The notes: generated from the letters alone by a model not told the origin. Shown: positions 27,576-37,203, counted from the first letter of the stretch. The stretch: 64,000 nucleotides of DNA from Aestuariibacter salexigens DSM 15300 (GCF_000429145.1 NZ_AUBH01000001.1:310001-374000), one strand, 5' to 3'. Numbers and translations are program-made.

Positions 27576-27693
27576 ACAAGGTGATCCTGTCAATGTATGT
27601 CGCGATAGTAGCAACGGGCGTACCAAATTGCGAGAGCTCTGCAAGAGTCTGATAAAGAACAACAAACCACAAGTGAGGTCAAAATAATAACGC

Positions 27694-28734
27694 ATGAGTG
27701 CAGTCATTCATCATTTTGTTGTACATCAGCTGGCGCTGAACGATAAAAACGAATTAGCCGTCGTCCCCAGGCAGCGCTGCTTCGATGTTACGCCTGATAT
27801 CGAAACCCTGGCTACCCAGATCAACAGCGCCTTTAATCAAAAGCCGGGCAAAGGGGTTGGCAGCTTTGTCAGCGCCAGTGACGAGAGTGAGGGAGCAAGT
27901 GATCCTGCCGCCTTTTCGCAATTACTTGATGGCGCCTTGGACAGTGATGAGCACTTCGCGCTTTTTAGTATCAAAGCAACCCAGTTATTAAAACAGACGT
28001 TGCTCGAGCAAGGTATGGTTGAGACCGGGTTCGTGGTATTCAGCCATTATGAGTTCCTGGCCACCAAATATCTGTTGATTGCGCTGCTGAACACGCGCCA
28101 GCATGTGGAAATTAATCAGCAATTGGAGCTGAATGTCAGCGACCATCTGGATGTGGCAAAAATGCAGCTTGCCGTGCGTATCGATCTGACGCAGCTAGAG
28201 GTTGAACCCCAGCACCAGCGTTACATCTCCTTTATTAAGGGGCGTATGGGACGCAAAGTATCGGACTTTTTCATGCAGTTTATTGGTTGTGAAGAGCTGG
28301 TAGATGTGAAACAACAGAATAAACAGCTGATCCAGTCGGTTGACGAGTATCTGGCTGTTGAGCAACTTGATCCTCAGGAAAAGCACACTTACCGCAAAGA
28401 AGTCACCGACTATTACAAGGAAAAGCTGGAAAGCGGCGATGATATTTCTGTTAAGGAACTGTCTGGCAGACTCCCGTCTTCGGAGCCTCAACGAGACTTT
28501 TATGCGTTCAGCCAACAATCTGACACACCTATCGAGGCGCAATTTCAAGCTGACCGTGCAGCGCTGAAGAGCCTCTCGAAATTCAGCGGGCAGGGCGGCG
28601 GTATTAGTCTGAGTTTTGACCGGGTGCTACTGGGAGACAGAATCACCTATAATGCCGATACGGACACCCTTACGATTACTGGCTTGCCGCCAAATTTGCG
28701 TGACCAGTTGAGTAAAAAAACGCGTAATGACTGA
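27694..28734 (+). CDS. yejK: Nucleoid-associated protein YejK (NdpA)
   Basis: A 346-residue NdpA-family nucleoid-associated protein. The start MSAVIHHFVVHQL, the RYISFIKGRMGRKVSDFFMQF segment and the C-terminal ISLSFDRVLLGDRI stretch are typical. In E. coli the protein binds DNA and interacts with topoisomerases; a similar structural role is expected. It is divergent from yejL, with 118 bp between them. The C terminus is acidic-polar without extra domains. Confidence 0.92.
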   Translation: MSAVIHHFVVHQLALNDKNELAVVPRQRCFDVTPDIETLATQINSAFNQKPGKGVGSFVSASDESEGASDPAAFSQLLDGALDSDEHFALFSIKATQLLKQTLLEQGMVETGFVVFSHYEFLATKYLLIALLNTRQHVEINQQLELNVSDHLDVAKMQLAVRIDLTQLEVEPQHQRYISFIKGRMGRKVSDFFMQFIGCEELVDVKQQNKQLIQSVDEYLAVEQLDPQEKHTYRKEVTDYYKEKLESGDDISVKELSGRLPSSEPQRDFYAFSQQSDTPIEAQFQADRAALKSLSKFSGQGGGISLSFDRVLLGDRITYNADTDTLTITGLPPNLRDQLSKKTRND

Positions 28735-28775
28735 TGATATGATGAATAAACCAAGCAACGGAGCCAGCGCCTGAT

Positions 28776-29651
28776 ATGCAGCTTTTTGTAAATGATCTGA
28801 CGGTGATGGATTTCTCTTATTTATGTCCTAAGCGCGGGATGGTCGGGGAAAGCTGGATAGTCGATGTGATCCTAGGTGGTGCGCTCAATGAAGAGAGCAT
28901 GGTGCAGGATTTCGGTATTGTGAAAAAAAGTCTCAAAGCGCTGATTGACGATTATATTGACCACAAACTTCTGATCCCCGTTGAGCATGCCTATGCCAGG
29001 GTGACCCATGATCCGGTCACTGAACAGGTCCAGGTTGATTTTTCACGTCCGGACAACAAAGGCATACACCTTTGGTGTCCGGCCGAAGCCTATGCCTTCA
29101 TTTACGCTGACGAAGTGACCATGCAGTCGGTCAGCGACTACCTTAGAGACGTTATTGCCACCCATCTGCCTGAAAATGTGCAGGACATCACACTGAATCT
29201 GCGCACTGAGCACATAGAAACACCGTTTTATCATTACACCCATGGTTTAAAAAAGCATGATGGCAATTGCCAGCGGATCGCTCATGGTCATCGTTCGAAG
29301 ATCACCATCATCGAAGATAACCAACCATCAATGAAGTGGCAGCAATATTGGGCGCAGCGCTGGCAGGATATTTACATTGGCTCAAGCGAAGACCTGGTCG
29401 CATCTGAAAGCCTGCAAATGCAGTTACCCGATAATGACCTGACTGAGCATTTCGCATTTAGCTACGAAGCATCGCAGGGCGAGTTTGAGCTGCTGATTCC
29501 TAAGTCTGAATGCGAAATTATAGACACCGATTCAACAGTCGAGTGTCTAGCAGAATACATATTGAGTGAGCAAAAGAAGCAGGTTGCCGATGCACACTTT
29601 AGCGTCGTTGCGTTTGAAGGTGTGGGCAAGGGAGCGATGGTGAATGGTTAG
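28776..29651 (+). CDS. Tandem T-fold protein, 6-carboxytetrahydropterin-synthase-like
   Basis: A 291-residue protein made of two QueD-like T-fold halves. The first half (FSYLCPKRGMVGESW) has lost the zinc histidines. The second half has HGLKKHDGN, Cys followed after four residues by HGH (CQRIAHGHRS), matching the catalytic cysteine and zinc ligands of 6-pyruvoyl/6-carboxytetrahydropterin synthases. A queuosine- or pterin-related role is likely, and a YhhQ queuosine-precursor transporter gene lies three genes on. It overlaps the M23 peptidase gene by 8 bp. Confidence 0.75.
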   Translation: MQLFVNDLTVMDFSYLCPKRGMVGESWIVDVILGGALNEESMVQDFGIVKKSLKALIDDYIDHKLLIPVEHAYARVTHDPVTEQVQVDFSRPDNKGIHLWCPAEAYAFIYADEVTMQSVSDYLRDVIATHLPENVQDITLNLRTEHIETPFYHYTHGLKKHDGNCQRIAHGHRSKITIIEDNQPSMKWQQYWAQRWQDIYIGSSEDLVASESLQMQLPDNDLTEHFAFSYEASQGEFELLIPKSECEIIDTDSTVECLAEYILSEQKKQVADAHFSVVAFEGVGKGAMVNG

Positions 29652-30447
29652 AGTCTGGATCTTATGTTTATTGCTACTCAGCGGGCTGTCACAAGCGCTC
29701 GAGCTGAACGGTGAATTGACGCAGGGCAGTTTGCTTCGCGGCAAGTTACAGCCAGGCTCACAGGTTTGGCTAAACGACAATGCGTTGCAGATATCCGACA
29801 ATGGCTGGTTCGTGTTTGGCTTTGGCCGAGATGCATCGTTAACTCACACTATTAGCTGGCAGTTGCCCGAAGACGATGAACGACAAACGCGAGAAATTGA
29901 GCTGTCAGAAAGAGAGTATGATATCCAGTTTATTGAAGGGCTTGAACCGAATATGGTCACACCTCCAGAGGAGGTGCTGGCACGTATCAGACAGGATAAT
30001 GCGCAGGTTGCCCAAGCCAGACGTACGAATGACCAAAGAGAGGATTTTACGTCTGATTTTATCTGGCCAGCCGACGGTCCGATTAGCGGTGTGTACGGCA
30101 GCCAGAGGGTACTTAATGGCGAGCCAAGAAGACCTCATTTTGGCGTAGATGTCGCCGGTCCGACAGGCACACCGGTTTATGCCCCCGCTGATGGGGTGGT
30201 GACTCTGTGGGTACCGGATATGTATTATTCTGGTGGGACGATGATCATTGACCACGGGCTAGGCGTTTCTTCGACGTTCTTACACCTCTCCAAAGGCCAT
30301 GTTGAGCAGGGACAATCAGTAACTCAGGGGCAGTTAGTGGCTGAAATCGGTGCCACTGGCCGGGCCACAGGTCCTCATCTTGACTGGCGTATTAACTGGT
30401 TTAATGAGCGCTTAGATCCTGCGCTACTTGTCCCGCCAAGAGATTAA
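29644..30447 (+). CDS. M23 family (LytM-like) peptidase
   Basis: A 267-residue periplasmic protein with a signal peptide (cleavage near SQALE). The C-terminal M23 domain has zinc ligands His165 and Asp169 (PHFGVDV) and His214 (FLHLS). In the final motif, GPHLDW, His245 is kept but the position two residues later, normally a zinc-binding histidine, is Asp; this HLDW variant is common in gammaproteobacterial relatives. Likely acts on peptidoglycan cross-bridges or as a regulator of amidases. It overlaps the T-fold gene by 8 bp and is followed by the binding-protein gene. Confidence 0.88.
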   Translation: MVRVWILCLLLLSGLSQALELNGELTQGSLLRGKLQPGSQVWLNDNALQISDNGWFVFGFGRDASLTHTISWQLPEDDERQTREIELSEREYDIQFIEGLEPNMVTPPEEVLARIRQDNAQVAQARRTNDQREDFTSDFIWPADGPISGVYGSQRVLNGEPRRPHFGVDVAGPTGTPVYAPADGVVTLWVPDMYYSGGTMIIDHGLGVSSTFLHLSKGHVEQGQSVTQGQLVAEIGATGRATGPHLDWRINWFNERLDPALLVPPRD

Positions 30448-30472
30448 GTCGTTTAAAATGAGAGTGCTGTAC

Positions 30473-31192
30473 ATGACTCGCATGCTGCTTTTATTTTTGC
30501 TAATCAGTCATTTTACGTGGGCGAATGACAAGACGCTTAGCGTAGCACTTAACGTTGGGGCGCCATGGGCTTACTACCAGCAAGATAAAGGCGTGGTAGG
30601 CATAGATGTTGATATCATTAAGCAAGTATTAAACGGGTTAGGGTACCAGCCGGAATTCTACTTGTTGACTTATCAGCGACTGATTAAAGACTTCAATCAG
30701 GGCAAGTACGATATAGCGAGTCCTGCAGCGTTTGACACGAACGAAGGACATCGCACACAAACTTATTTACCGTTTCAGGATGTTGCCGTCACACTGGCAA
30801 ATCGAGAGTTGAGTATTAATGAGTACAGTGACCTGGCCGGTAAAATTATCGTTGCTTACGAACATGCGCGTGCGGTGCTGGGCGAGACGTTTACTGCTGC
30901 TGTAACAGGCGAACGTTACACCGAAATTGCTGAGCGAGAGATTCAACTCAAGTTGCTGGCGGATAATAAAACCGACGTTGTGATCGGAGAAAGGTTGTTG
31001 TTGACAACGATTATGAAAAACCTTTATCCACAACTGGAATTAGCAGTGCATCCCATTTTTGAGAAAAAATCCTATGGTGCCATCGTAAGAGACAAAACGT
31101 TGCAGCAGCAGTTTGACGAGAGACTGGCGACCATGCGTGCAGACGGCTCGCTGACCGCGATACTGGAAAGGTGGAATGCTACACAAGATTGA
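30473..31192 (+). CDS. Periplasmic solute-binding protein, family 3
   Basis: A 239-residue secreted protein; signal peptide with cleavage near FTWA-ND. The body matches family 3 binding proteins: ALNVGAPWAYYQQDKGVVGIDVDII split over the first lobe, FNQGKYDIASPAAF, and LAGKIIVAYEHA in the second lobe. ATG 30473 is favoured (GAGAG 8 bp upstream), with ATG 30458 as an alternative. No transport subunits are adjacent. The last 17 bp overlap the YhhQ gene. Not evidently a close paralogue of the binding protein at 4034. Confidence 0.78.
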   Translation: MTRMLLLFLLISHFTWANDKTLSVALNVGAPWAYYQQDKGVVGIDVDIIKQVLNGLGYQPEFYLLTYQRLIKDFNQGKYDIASPAAFDTNEGHRTQTYLPFQDVAVTLANRELSINEYSDLAGKIIVAYEHARAVLGETFTAAVTGERYTEIAEREIQLKLLADNKTDVVIGERLLLTTIMKNLYPQLELAVHPIFEKKSYGAIVRDKTLQQQFDERLATMRADGSLTAILERWNATQD

Positions 31193-31907
31193 GCAAGCCA
31201 CAGAGCTACATCAGCACAGGTTTAAATACTATGACCTGGTGATGGTGGCGACCTGCGTTATCATTGTTTGCTCCAACATTATTGGCGCGGGTAAAGTGGC
31301 GACCGTGGCGGGCTTTACCTTTGGCGCGGGGATCTTGTTTTTTCCTCTTTCGTATGTGCTTGGTGACGTATTGACCGAAGTATATGGCTACGCACGCGCA
31401 CGACGGGTTATCTGGGCAGGGTTTTTCTGTGCCGCCTTTGCCGCAGGCATGGCCGCTTTTATCACCGCTATTCCGCCTGCCGACAGTTGGAATGTGGCAG
31501 TGGGTGATACCAACATGCAAGAAGTGTTTGCACTGAATTTTGGTCAGGCACCACGGATTGTATTTGCATCTCTGGTGGCGATTTGGGCAGGTGAAATCGT
31601 CAATGCGTTTGTGATGGCCAAAATGAAAGTGGCGTCGGGTGGTCGAGCGCTTTATCAACGCACCATTGGTTCAACCATTGCGGGCCAGGGTGTAGATACC
31701 CTGATTTTTTATCCGCTGGCCTTCTATGGCGTATGGTCCAACGAGCTTCTGGTGACAGTGATGGCGACCAACTATGTATTAAAGGTGTTATGGGAGGCCT
31801 TGTTGACTCCGGTTACCTACAAAGTGGTCAACCATCTCAAAAAAGTCGAACAGGTAGATGTGTTCGACAAGCAAACTGAGTTCACGCCCTTTACGATCAA
31901 ATATTAA
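31176..31907 (+). CDS. yhhQ: Queuosine precursor transporter (YhhQ family)
   Basis: A 243-residue inner-membrane protein with six hydrophobic segments of the COG1738/YhhQ (ECF S-component-like) family. Landmarks: FPLSYVLGDVLTEVYGYARAR and IGSTIAGQGVDTLIFYPLAF. E. coli YhhQ imports preQ0/preQ1 for queuosine tRNA modification. Its presence behind the QueD-like gene is consistent with that role. The start overlaps the end of the binding-protein gene by 17 bp, which indicates cotranscription. Confidence 0.88.
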   Translation: MLHKIEQATELHQHRFKYYDLVMVATCVIIVCSNIIGAGKVATVAGFTFGAGILFFPLSYVLGDVLTEVYGYARARRVIWAGFFCAAFAAGMAAFITAIPPADSWNVAVGDTNMQEVFALNFGQAPRIVFASLVAIWAGEIVNAFVMAKMKVASGGRALYQRTIGSTIAGQGVDTLIFYPLAFYGVWSNELLVTVMATNYVLKVLWEALLTPVTYKVVNHLKKVEQVDVFDKQTEFTPFTIKY

Positions 31908-31915
31908 TCCTGATT

Positions 31916-33715
31916 TTACTGCTGCGGTGTCAGCCAGCGCTGTGCCTTTTGCTGGTCTTGAATCGACAGGTATACCGTATCCTGAACCGCGGGCGAAACG
32001 ATCATATTGAGGTGTTTTACGCGGCCTTGTCGCAGCACAAGCAAGCTTACTGATTGGTTTTCAGGTAGGCGCTGTAGTACGTCGTAAAGATTGGTAGCCG
32101 TTACTTGCCAGTCATCAATGGCGATGAGCAAATCACCTATCATTGCGCCCGCTGTGGCGATGGGACTATTTTCAATAATCTGATTCAGCACGACGCCGGT
32201 TTCCTTGCCGCTAAATATTGCGCCAAAATCTCTGTTGAACACTTTTTCGCTGGCTTTACCGCCTTTATCAGATGCGCTGTTTCTTGCCCTCAAATGGTGG
32301 CGTATGCCAACATGTTCTAAGAGGTCACCGATAGGCACATCTTCGCTGCCGTATACCGCAGTTTGGATATAACCGTCGACGTTCACGCCCAGTAACTCAG
32401 CACACAGAGTATTAATGACATCATCGGAGGTGCCGATGTTGTGCTGACCATATCGCTCCCATAGCATGCGCATAATGGTATCCAGACTGTATACATGGTT
32501 ACTTTGCTGGCGTATTAGCAGGTCAAGACCTAATGCGACAATCGCACCTTTAGTGTAGTAACTCACGATGTTATTGATTGCACTGGCATCTTGTTTGTAA
32601 AACTTGGTCCAGGCATCAAAGCTGGATTCCGCTATTGATTGCTTAAATCTGCCTTGGTTGCGCAGCACGCGCGTCAGATTTTGCCCTAGTAGTTCCAGAT
32701 ATTTATCTGCGCTAATGACGCCGCATCGCACCAGACTCAAGTCATCATAGTAGCTAGTGAAACCTTCATATATCCACAACTGTGGGGTGTAGACTTCTTG
32801 TTGCAAGTTCGCATGTTGCAGTGCGCTGGGTCGGATGCGTTTAACGTGCCAGGTATGAAAAAACTCATGGCTACACAAGCCAAGAAAACTGGCATAGCCA
32901 TCTGTCATTTCATTTACATGTTGTGGACCGGGTAACTCCAGTCGTGGAAACATCAGTGCCGTGGAGCTGCGATGTTCAAGACCGCCATATCCATTGTCAC
33001 TGAGCAGTGTCATAAACAGATAGCGATCGATATCCGGCTTACTGCCAAAAAACGTCAGGTGATGTTCGCAAATCGTTTTCACATCTAGTGTGATCCTCCC
33101 CACATCCGCCTGGTGACCTCCGCAGAAAATTAACTCAAAATCTATACCGTCAATATGAAAGGCGTGCTGTTTGGCGTCGGTGAACAATACGGGGTGGTCG
33201 ATAAGTTCATCATAATCAGCAGCCGTGTACTCGACAAAATCGTACGAGGCGCTCGCAGCTTGCTCGCACAAAGTGGTAAACACGTGCCATGAGTCAGGAC
33301 AACAACCACGTGCAAACCTGACCTTACAGGGCTCGTGCTGCAAACCTTCGACATGCAAAAACATACTGGTACCGTTGAAAAAACAATAGTCGTCACACAG
33401 GTATGCACTGCGAACAGATAAATCAAACGCATAAACCTGATAGGTAACGGTGAGTGGACTGTGGTGGGGTGCAATTTGCCAGGTTTGCTTATCGGTCTTT
33501 TTCCATTCAACGCGGTGACCGTCGCTATCAGTAACCGTAAAGGTGATGATATGACGGGCAAAATCTCTGATCATATAGCTGCCTGGTATCCAGGCGGGAA
33601 GACTAAGGGTGTGACCCTGTTTTTCAGATACAGGCAGCGCAAGTCTGACCTCAACAAGGTGCTCAGCTATGGAAACAGGGGTAACAGAATAGTGAATTGT
33701 CTCGGTCATAGTCAT
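31916..33715 (-). CDS. M61 family metallopeptidase with PDZ domain
   Basis: A 599-residue M61 (glycyl aminopeptidase family) protein. The zinc site HEFFH spans residues 283-287 followed by TWHVKRIRP, a family signature; the N-terminal third is the family's beta-rich domain (WIPGSYMIRDFARHI). Residues about 490-580 form a PDZ domain (GVVLNQIIENSPIATAGAMIGDLL in parts). No signal peptide is seen, so it is probably cytosolic. Convergent with yhhQ, divergent from the PilZ gene. A second in-frame ATG lies 6 bp downstream. Confidence 0.92.
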   Translation of the reverse strand: MTMTETIHYSVTPVSIAEHLVEVRLALPVSEKQGHTLSLPAWIPGSYMIRDFARHIITFTVTDSDGHRVEWKKTDKQTWQIAPHHSPLTVTYQVYAFDLSVRSAYLCDDYCFFNGTSMFLHVEGLQHEPCKVRFARGCCPDSWHVFTTLCEQAASASYDFVEYTAADYDELIDHPVLFTDAKQHAFHIDGIDFELIFCGGHQADVGRITLDVKTICEHHLTFFGSKPDIDRYLFMTLLSDNGYGGLEHRSSTALMFPRLELPGPQHVNEMTDGYASFLGLCSHEFFHTWHVKRIRPSALQHANLQQEVYTPQLWIYEGFTSYYDDLSLVRCGVISADKYLELLGQNLTRVLRNQGRFKQSIAESSFDAWTKFYKQDASAINNIVSYYTKGAIVALGLDLLIRQQSNHVYSLDTIMRMLWERYGQHNIGTSDDVINTLCAELLGVNVDGYIQTAVYGSEDVPIGDLLEHVGIRHHLRARNSASDKGGKASEKVFNRDFGAIFSGKETGVVLNQIIENSPIATAGAMIGDLLIAIDDWQVTATNLYDVLQRLPENQSVSLLVLRQGRVKHLNMIVSPAVQDTVYLSIQDQQKAQRWLTPQQ

Positions 33716-33879
33716 GTATTTGTTTTCTTTTTGATCAAGTATACGGAAAGGTGTTGTATTTTCGATCCGACTTGCATGAAAATTGCGTAATATTCATGGT
33801 CTTATACTAGTATTAAAGGGACTCATCGTGTTGATATGCATTAAGCAGCTGAATGCGACACGATAATAAGTGAGGTTAA

Positions 33880-34560
33880 ATGGCAATTCTGCAAGAAAAA
33901 GTCGGCCTTTCGAACGTAGATCTTCGCAAGTTACGCTCTTTGCGTCCAGGTATGCCATTAGATATTCAGGTCAAAACGCCAAAAGCGATCAAGCGGGTCA
34001 GAACCGAGTTTGTGGGCATGGACGGAACCAAAAACCTCATCATGCGTTTTCCTGATGAAAACAAATGGGGCAGCATGCGTGACGCCATTTATGCAGATAA
34101 TAGCATGGTCGTGCGTTTCATTCTTGAAGATGAAGCGGGTGAAGTGGTGGCGTTTAAGGTGAAAATTCTACTGGTGCTGACGAAACCCAGCCACCTCGTT
34201 TTTACCTCTTTCCCTTTGTCGATTCAATGCCAGGGGCTGCGCAGTGAAAACCGCGCTAAAGTCAGCATCTCAACGGACGTATTGTTACGTGACCAGCAGG
34301 ACGAACTTTACGCCAATGCCCGTATTCGCGACATTTCCAAACATGGCTGTCAGTTTGCATTACGCAGGAAGAAAGATCGTCAGCGTCTGGCCGCAGGGAC
34401 CAATGTGACCCTGGTAATAGGCTCAGATGACAACCAAATCCAGCTTAATGGAGAAGTGAAAAATAGCAAACTGGATGAGACCCATATTTATTACGGCACG
34501 AAGTTTGATGCGGAGCCTGAAATCGTTAACAGTTTGCTGCAACAATTAATGATTTTATAG
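33880..34560 (+). CDS. YcgR-like PilZ-domain protein
   Basis: A 226-residue cytosolic protein with an N-terminal YcgR-like domain (about 15-110) and a C-terminal PilZ domain. The cyclic di-GMP motif is intact: Arg121 and Arg125 (RSENR) followed by Asp151-Ile-Ser153 and Gly156 (DISKHG). Related proteins slow flagellar motors or control exopolysaccharide. ATG 33880 is preceded by GAGG. No flagellar genes are adjacent; a GGDEF protein that could supply the ligand is encoded at 59685. Confidence 0.88.
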   Translation: MAILQEKVGLSNVDLRKLRSLRPGMPLDIQVKTPKAIKRVRTEFVGMDGTKNLIMRFPDENKWGSMRDAIYADNSMVVRFILEDEAGEVVAFKVKILLVLTKPSHLVFTSFPLSIQCQGLRSENRAKVSISTDVLLRDQQDELYANARIRDISKHGCQFALRRKKDRQRLAAGTNVTLVIGSDDNQIQLNGEVKNSKLDETHIYYGTKFDAEPEIVNSLLQQLMIL

Positions 34561-34652
34561 AAGTCGGCGTGACTGAACAGATATTGCGCTTACCGACAAC
34601 TATGTGATTAACTTGCATTAACAAGTAGTTAACAAGTCAAACATTCATCACC

Positions 34653-35114
34653 ATGCGACACATTGATGCTCTCCTAAATAAATACGGTGAAAGTCACCAG
34701 AATAAAACCAACGTGCTTATTCACGCGATTGCCGTGCCGAGTATTTACCTCGTCACTATCGGCCTCATCTGGTCAATTCCCGTGCCTGAATTTATTGCCC
34801 AATTCGATGTGACCTGGGCGCACATTCTGGCCATTCCCGTGTTGTACTACTATTTCAAACTGTCGGGGCCAATTGGTGCCGCTATGACCCTGCTTACGCT
34901 TGCCTCATTTGGGGTTATCCAGTTACTGGTGAAGTTTGATATCAGCGTGTGGCAGTTTTGTCTCGCACTGTTCGTGGTGATGTGGATTTTGCAGTTTGTT
35001 GGCCACAAAATTGAAGGCAAGAAACCGTCGTTTTTTGAGGATTTGACCTTTTTACTGGTAGGGCCGGCTTGGTGGTGGGTGCACTGGTTAAAACGCATGA
35101 ATATCACCTACTGA
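34653..35114 (+). CDS. Mpo1-like (DUF962) membrane protein
   Basis: A 153-residue protein with three or four hydrophobic segments. The N-terminal YGESHQNKTNVLIHAIAVP stretch carries the histidines (His16, His24) typical of the DUF962/Mpo1 family; a further conserved histidine occurs near GHKIEGKKP. The yeast member Mpo1 is an iron-dependent 2-hydroxy fatty acid dioxygenase; whether the bacterial protein has that activity is not known. No operon partner is obvious; 92 bp separate it from the PilZ gene. Confidence 0.85.
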   Translation: MRHIDALLNKYGESHQNKTNVLIHAIAVPSIYLVTIGLIWSIPVPEFIAQFDVTWAHILAIPVLYYYFKLSGPIGAAMTLLTLASFGVIQLLVKFDISVWQFCLALFVVMWILQFVGHKIEGKKPSFFEDLTFLLVGPAWWWVHWLKRMNITY

Positions 35115-35201
35115 GACAGACGCCCGATATCCTGAGACTAATAGCCAGCCATAGTGCTGGCTTCACGTTATTATGGGGTCAGTAAACTCTACGGAAAGAC
35201 T

Positions 35202-36287
35202 ATGTTAGTAATTAACTGGCAGCGATTGTTCGAAAACAAAGACCGACTATTCTGGACATTGCACACAGGTGGCTGGTTTGGTTTCGCGCTAATTTATTAT
35301 ATTGGCTCCTTTCTGCACGATATGCGCACCGTGTGGGTGTTTGTTATTTTGTTGAACGCGTACGCTGGTTGGCTATTTACCATTCCTCTTCGCTATGTGT
35401 ACCGCTGGGCATGGAACAAAGACTTTGTGCCGAGTTTGCTGATTGTTGGCGCAAGCGCGTACATAGTTGCGTTGCTGTGGACCGTCGCCAAGAACATTAC
35501 CCTATGGGAAATTTATAAACACGGCTGGGAGCCTGAACAGTGGTTCCAGTACTTCACTAATACCATTAATTCGCTGGTCATGATTGTCTGCTGGACCGGG
35601 CTTTATTTCGGTATTAAAAACTTCCAGATGTTGCAGAAAGAGAAGCAGAATGCACTCACTGCATCGACGATGGCGCACCAGGCGCACCTGAAAATGCTGC
35701 GCTATCAGCTCAACCCGCATTTTCTGTTTAATACCTTAAATGCCATCTCTACGCTTATTCTGATGAAAGAGAATAAAACCGCAGATGCAATGGTCAGCCG
35801 TCTGAGTGATTTCTTGCGTTACTCCCTGGATAACGATCCGATTAAAAAGGTACCGCTTCAGCAGGAAATCAAAGCGCTGTCTTTGTATCTCGAAATTGAA
35901 AAAGTGCGTTTCGACGAGCGATTAGAGGTGAAGTGGGATATCAGCGAAAAGTGCAATGATGCGCTGGTTCCCAGCATGATCCTGCAGCCCTTAATTGAGA
36001 ACGCGATAAAGTATGCTATTTCCAAACTTGAGCAGGGTGGCAGGATTTGTATCAGTGCCAAACACTTTGGACGTGACTTGTTGCTTGAGGTGTCGGACAA
36101 CGGGCCTGGCGCCGATATTGTTGACGGTAAACTGAGCCGTGAAAATGGTGTCGGCTTGCCCAATATTCAGGAAAGACTACAGTCTTTATATAACAGTAAT
36201 TATTCGTTTGTGATTGAACACAATAAACCGACCGGATTAAAGGTCAGCATCCGAATCCCATTTGAAGTGGAACATTATGGCGATTGA
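35202..36287 (+). CDS. LytS-type sensor histidine kinase
   Basis: A 361-residue membrane kinase. Four hydrophobic segments fill residues 20-140. The His_kinase domain has the phospho-acceptor His173 in RYQLNPHFLFNTLNAIS; the ATP-binding part shows PLIENAIKYA, DNGPG and GVGLPNIQERL. ATG 35202 follows a GGAAAG ribosome site; upstream codons in frame from 35154 are unlikely. It overlaps the LytTR regulator gene by 11 bp, forming a two-component pair. The membrane part has no known ligand domain, so the signal is unknown. Confidence 0.9.
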   Translation: MLVINWQRLFENKDRLFWTLHTGGWFGFALIYYIGSFLHDMRTVWVFVILLNAYAGWLFTIPLRYVYRWAWNKDFVPSLLIVGASAYIVALLWTVAKNITLWEIYKHGWEPEQWFQYFTNTINSLVMIVCWTGLYFGIKNFQMLQKEKQNALTASTMAHQAHLKMLRYQLNPHFLFNTLNAISTLILMKENKTADAMVSRLSDFLRYSLDNDPIKKVPLQQEIKALSLYLEIEKVRFDERLEVKWDISEKCNDALVPSMILQPLIENAIKYAISKLEQGGRICISAKHFGRDLLLEVSDNGPGADIVDGKLSRENGVGLPNIQERLQSLYNSNYSFVIEHNKPTGLKVSIRIPFEVEHYGD

Positions 36288-37104
36288 GACAATAAAAGCA
36301 CTGGTGGTGGACGATGAACCACTGGCCAGGAAAGGAATGGCGCTAAGGCTGTCTGAGATTGAAGGCGTCGAATTATTAGGGGAGTGCCAGAATGGCATAG
36401 ATGCGGTAACGGATATTCCCAGATTACAACCCGATGTGGTGTTTCTCGACATCCAGATGCCAGGCCTGAATGGCTTTCAGGTCATCCGCAAACTGCAGGA
36501 GCTCAAACAGCCGATCCCGTTGATTGTATTTGTGACTGCTTTTGATAATTACGCCATTAAAGCATTTGATATTCACGCGCTGGATTATGTGCTTAAGCCC
36601 GTAGATGAACAACGCCTGATGGATGCGGTAAAAAAAGTGAAAGATTACTTTAGCATGCATAAAGAAGGCGAACACAAACAAAAGCTGGTGTCTCTGGTGG
36701 CTGATTTTACCGGCGATGATTGCGAAGATATCCTGCGCCGTTTAGCCGATGGTGAACGAATCGACTCACCGTCTTACCCGGAAATTCTGGCGATCAAAGA
36801 TGGCACAGAGGTGACCAGGGTACCGGTCAGCGACATTCAATGGATAGATGCGGCAGGTGATTACATGTGCGTGCATACGACAGATGGCACGCATATCATG
36901 CGTCGAACAATGAAAGAGTTGGAACAGGACCTGGATCCTAATCGTTTCGTGCGTGTGCATCGCTCCGCATTAACCAATATTAAATTTGTTAAAAAGCTGG
37001 TCAGCCATGTGAGCGGTGAATACCACATCGTGCTACATAATGGCACAGAGCTGAAGGTGAGTCGCAGTCATCGCGACCGAGTTAAAGAGATGATCCGGGT
37101 GTGA
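36277..37104 (+). CDS. LytTR-family response regulator
   Basis: A 275-residue regulator with a receiver domain (phospho-acceptor Asp58 in VVFLDIQMPG; KPVD lysine) and a C-terminal LytTR DNA-binding domain (IQWIDAAGDYMCVHT, and FVRVHRSALTNIKFV). ATG 36277 is used rather than an in-frame TTG at 36262. The start lies inside the end of the kinase gene. LytTR proteins bind direct repeats; the targets are not visible here, but the large sensor kinase gene 99 bp downstream is a candidate. Confidence 0.92.
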   Translation: MAIETIKALVVDDEPLARKGMALRLSEIEGVELLGECQNGIDAVTDIPRLQPDVVFLDIQMPGLNGFQVIRKLQELKQPIPLIVFVTAFDNYAIKAFDIHALDYVLKPVDEQRLMDAVKKVKDYFSMHKEGEHKQKLVSLVADFTGDDCEDILRRLADGERIDSPSYPEILAIKDGTEVTRVPVSDIQWIDAAGDYMCVHTTDGTHIMRRTMKELEQDLDPNRFVRVHRSALTNIKFVKKLVSHVSGEYHIVLHNGTELKVSRSHRDRVKEMIRV

Positions 37105-37203
37105 TGTTGCCATCACCATAAAACAACTGTTTTCATTTCTGCCGGTTTTGGTTAATTTTATACATTAACGACCGTTTAAATGTGGCAGAGGTGAAACATC
37201 AGC

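Noticed and set aside
4034-31192. The two family 3 binding proteins as parts of ABC transporters
   Set aside because: Neither has a permease or ATPase gene nearby, so they are described as orphan binding proteins.
33716-33879. Promoter between the M61 and PilZ genes
   Set aside because: A TATACT-like element exists, but no -35 at suitable spacing could be found, so no promoter is claimed.
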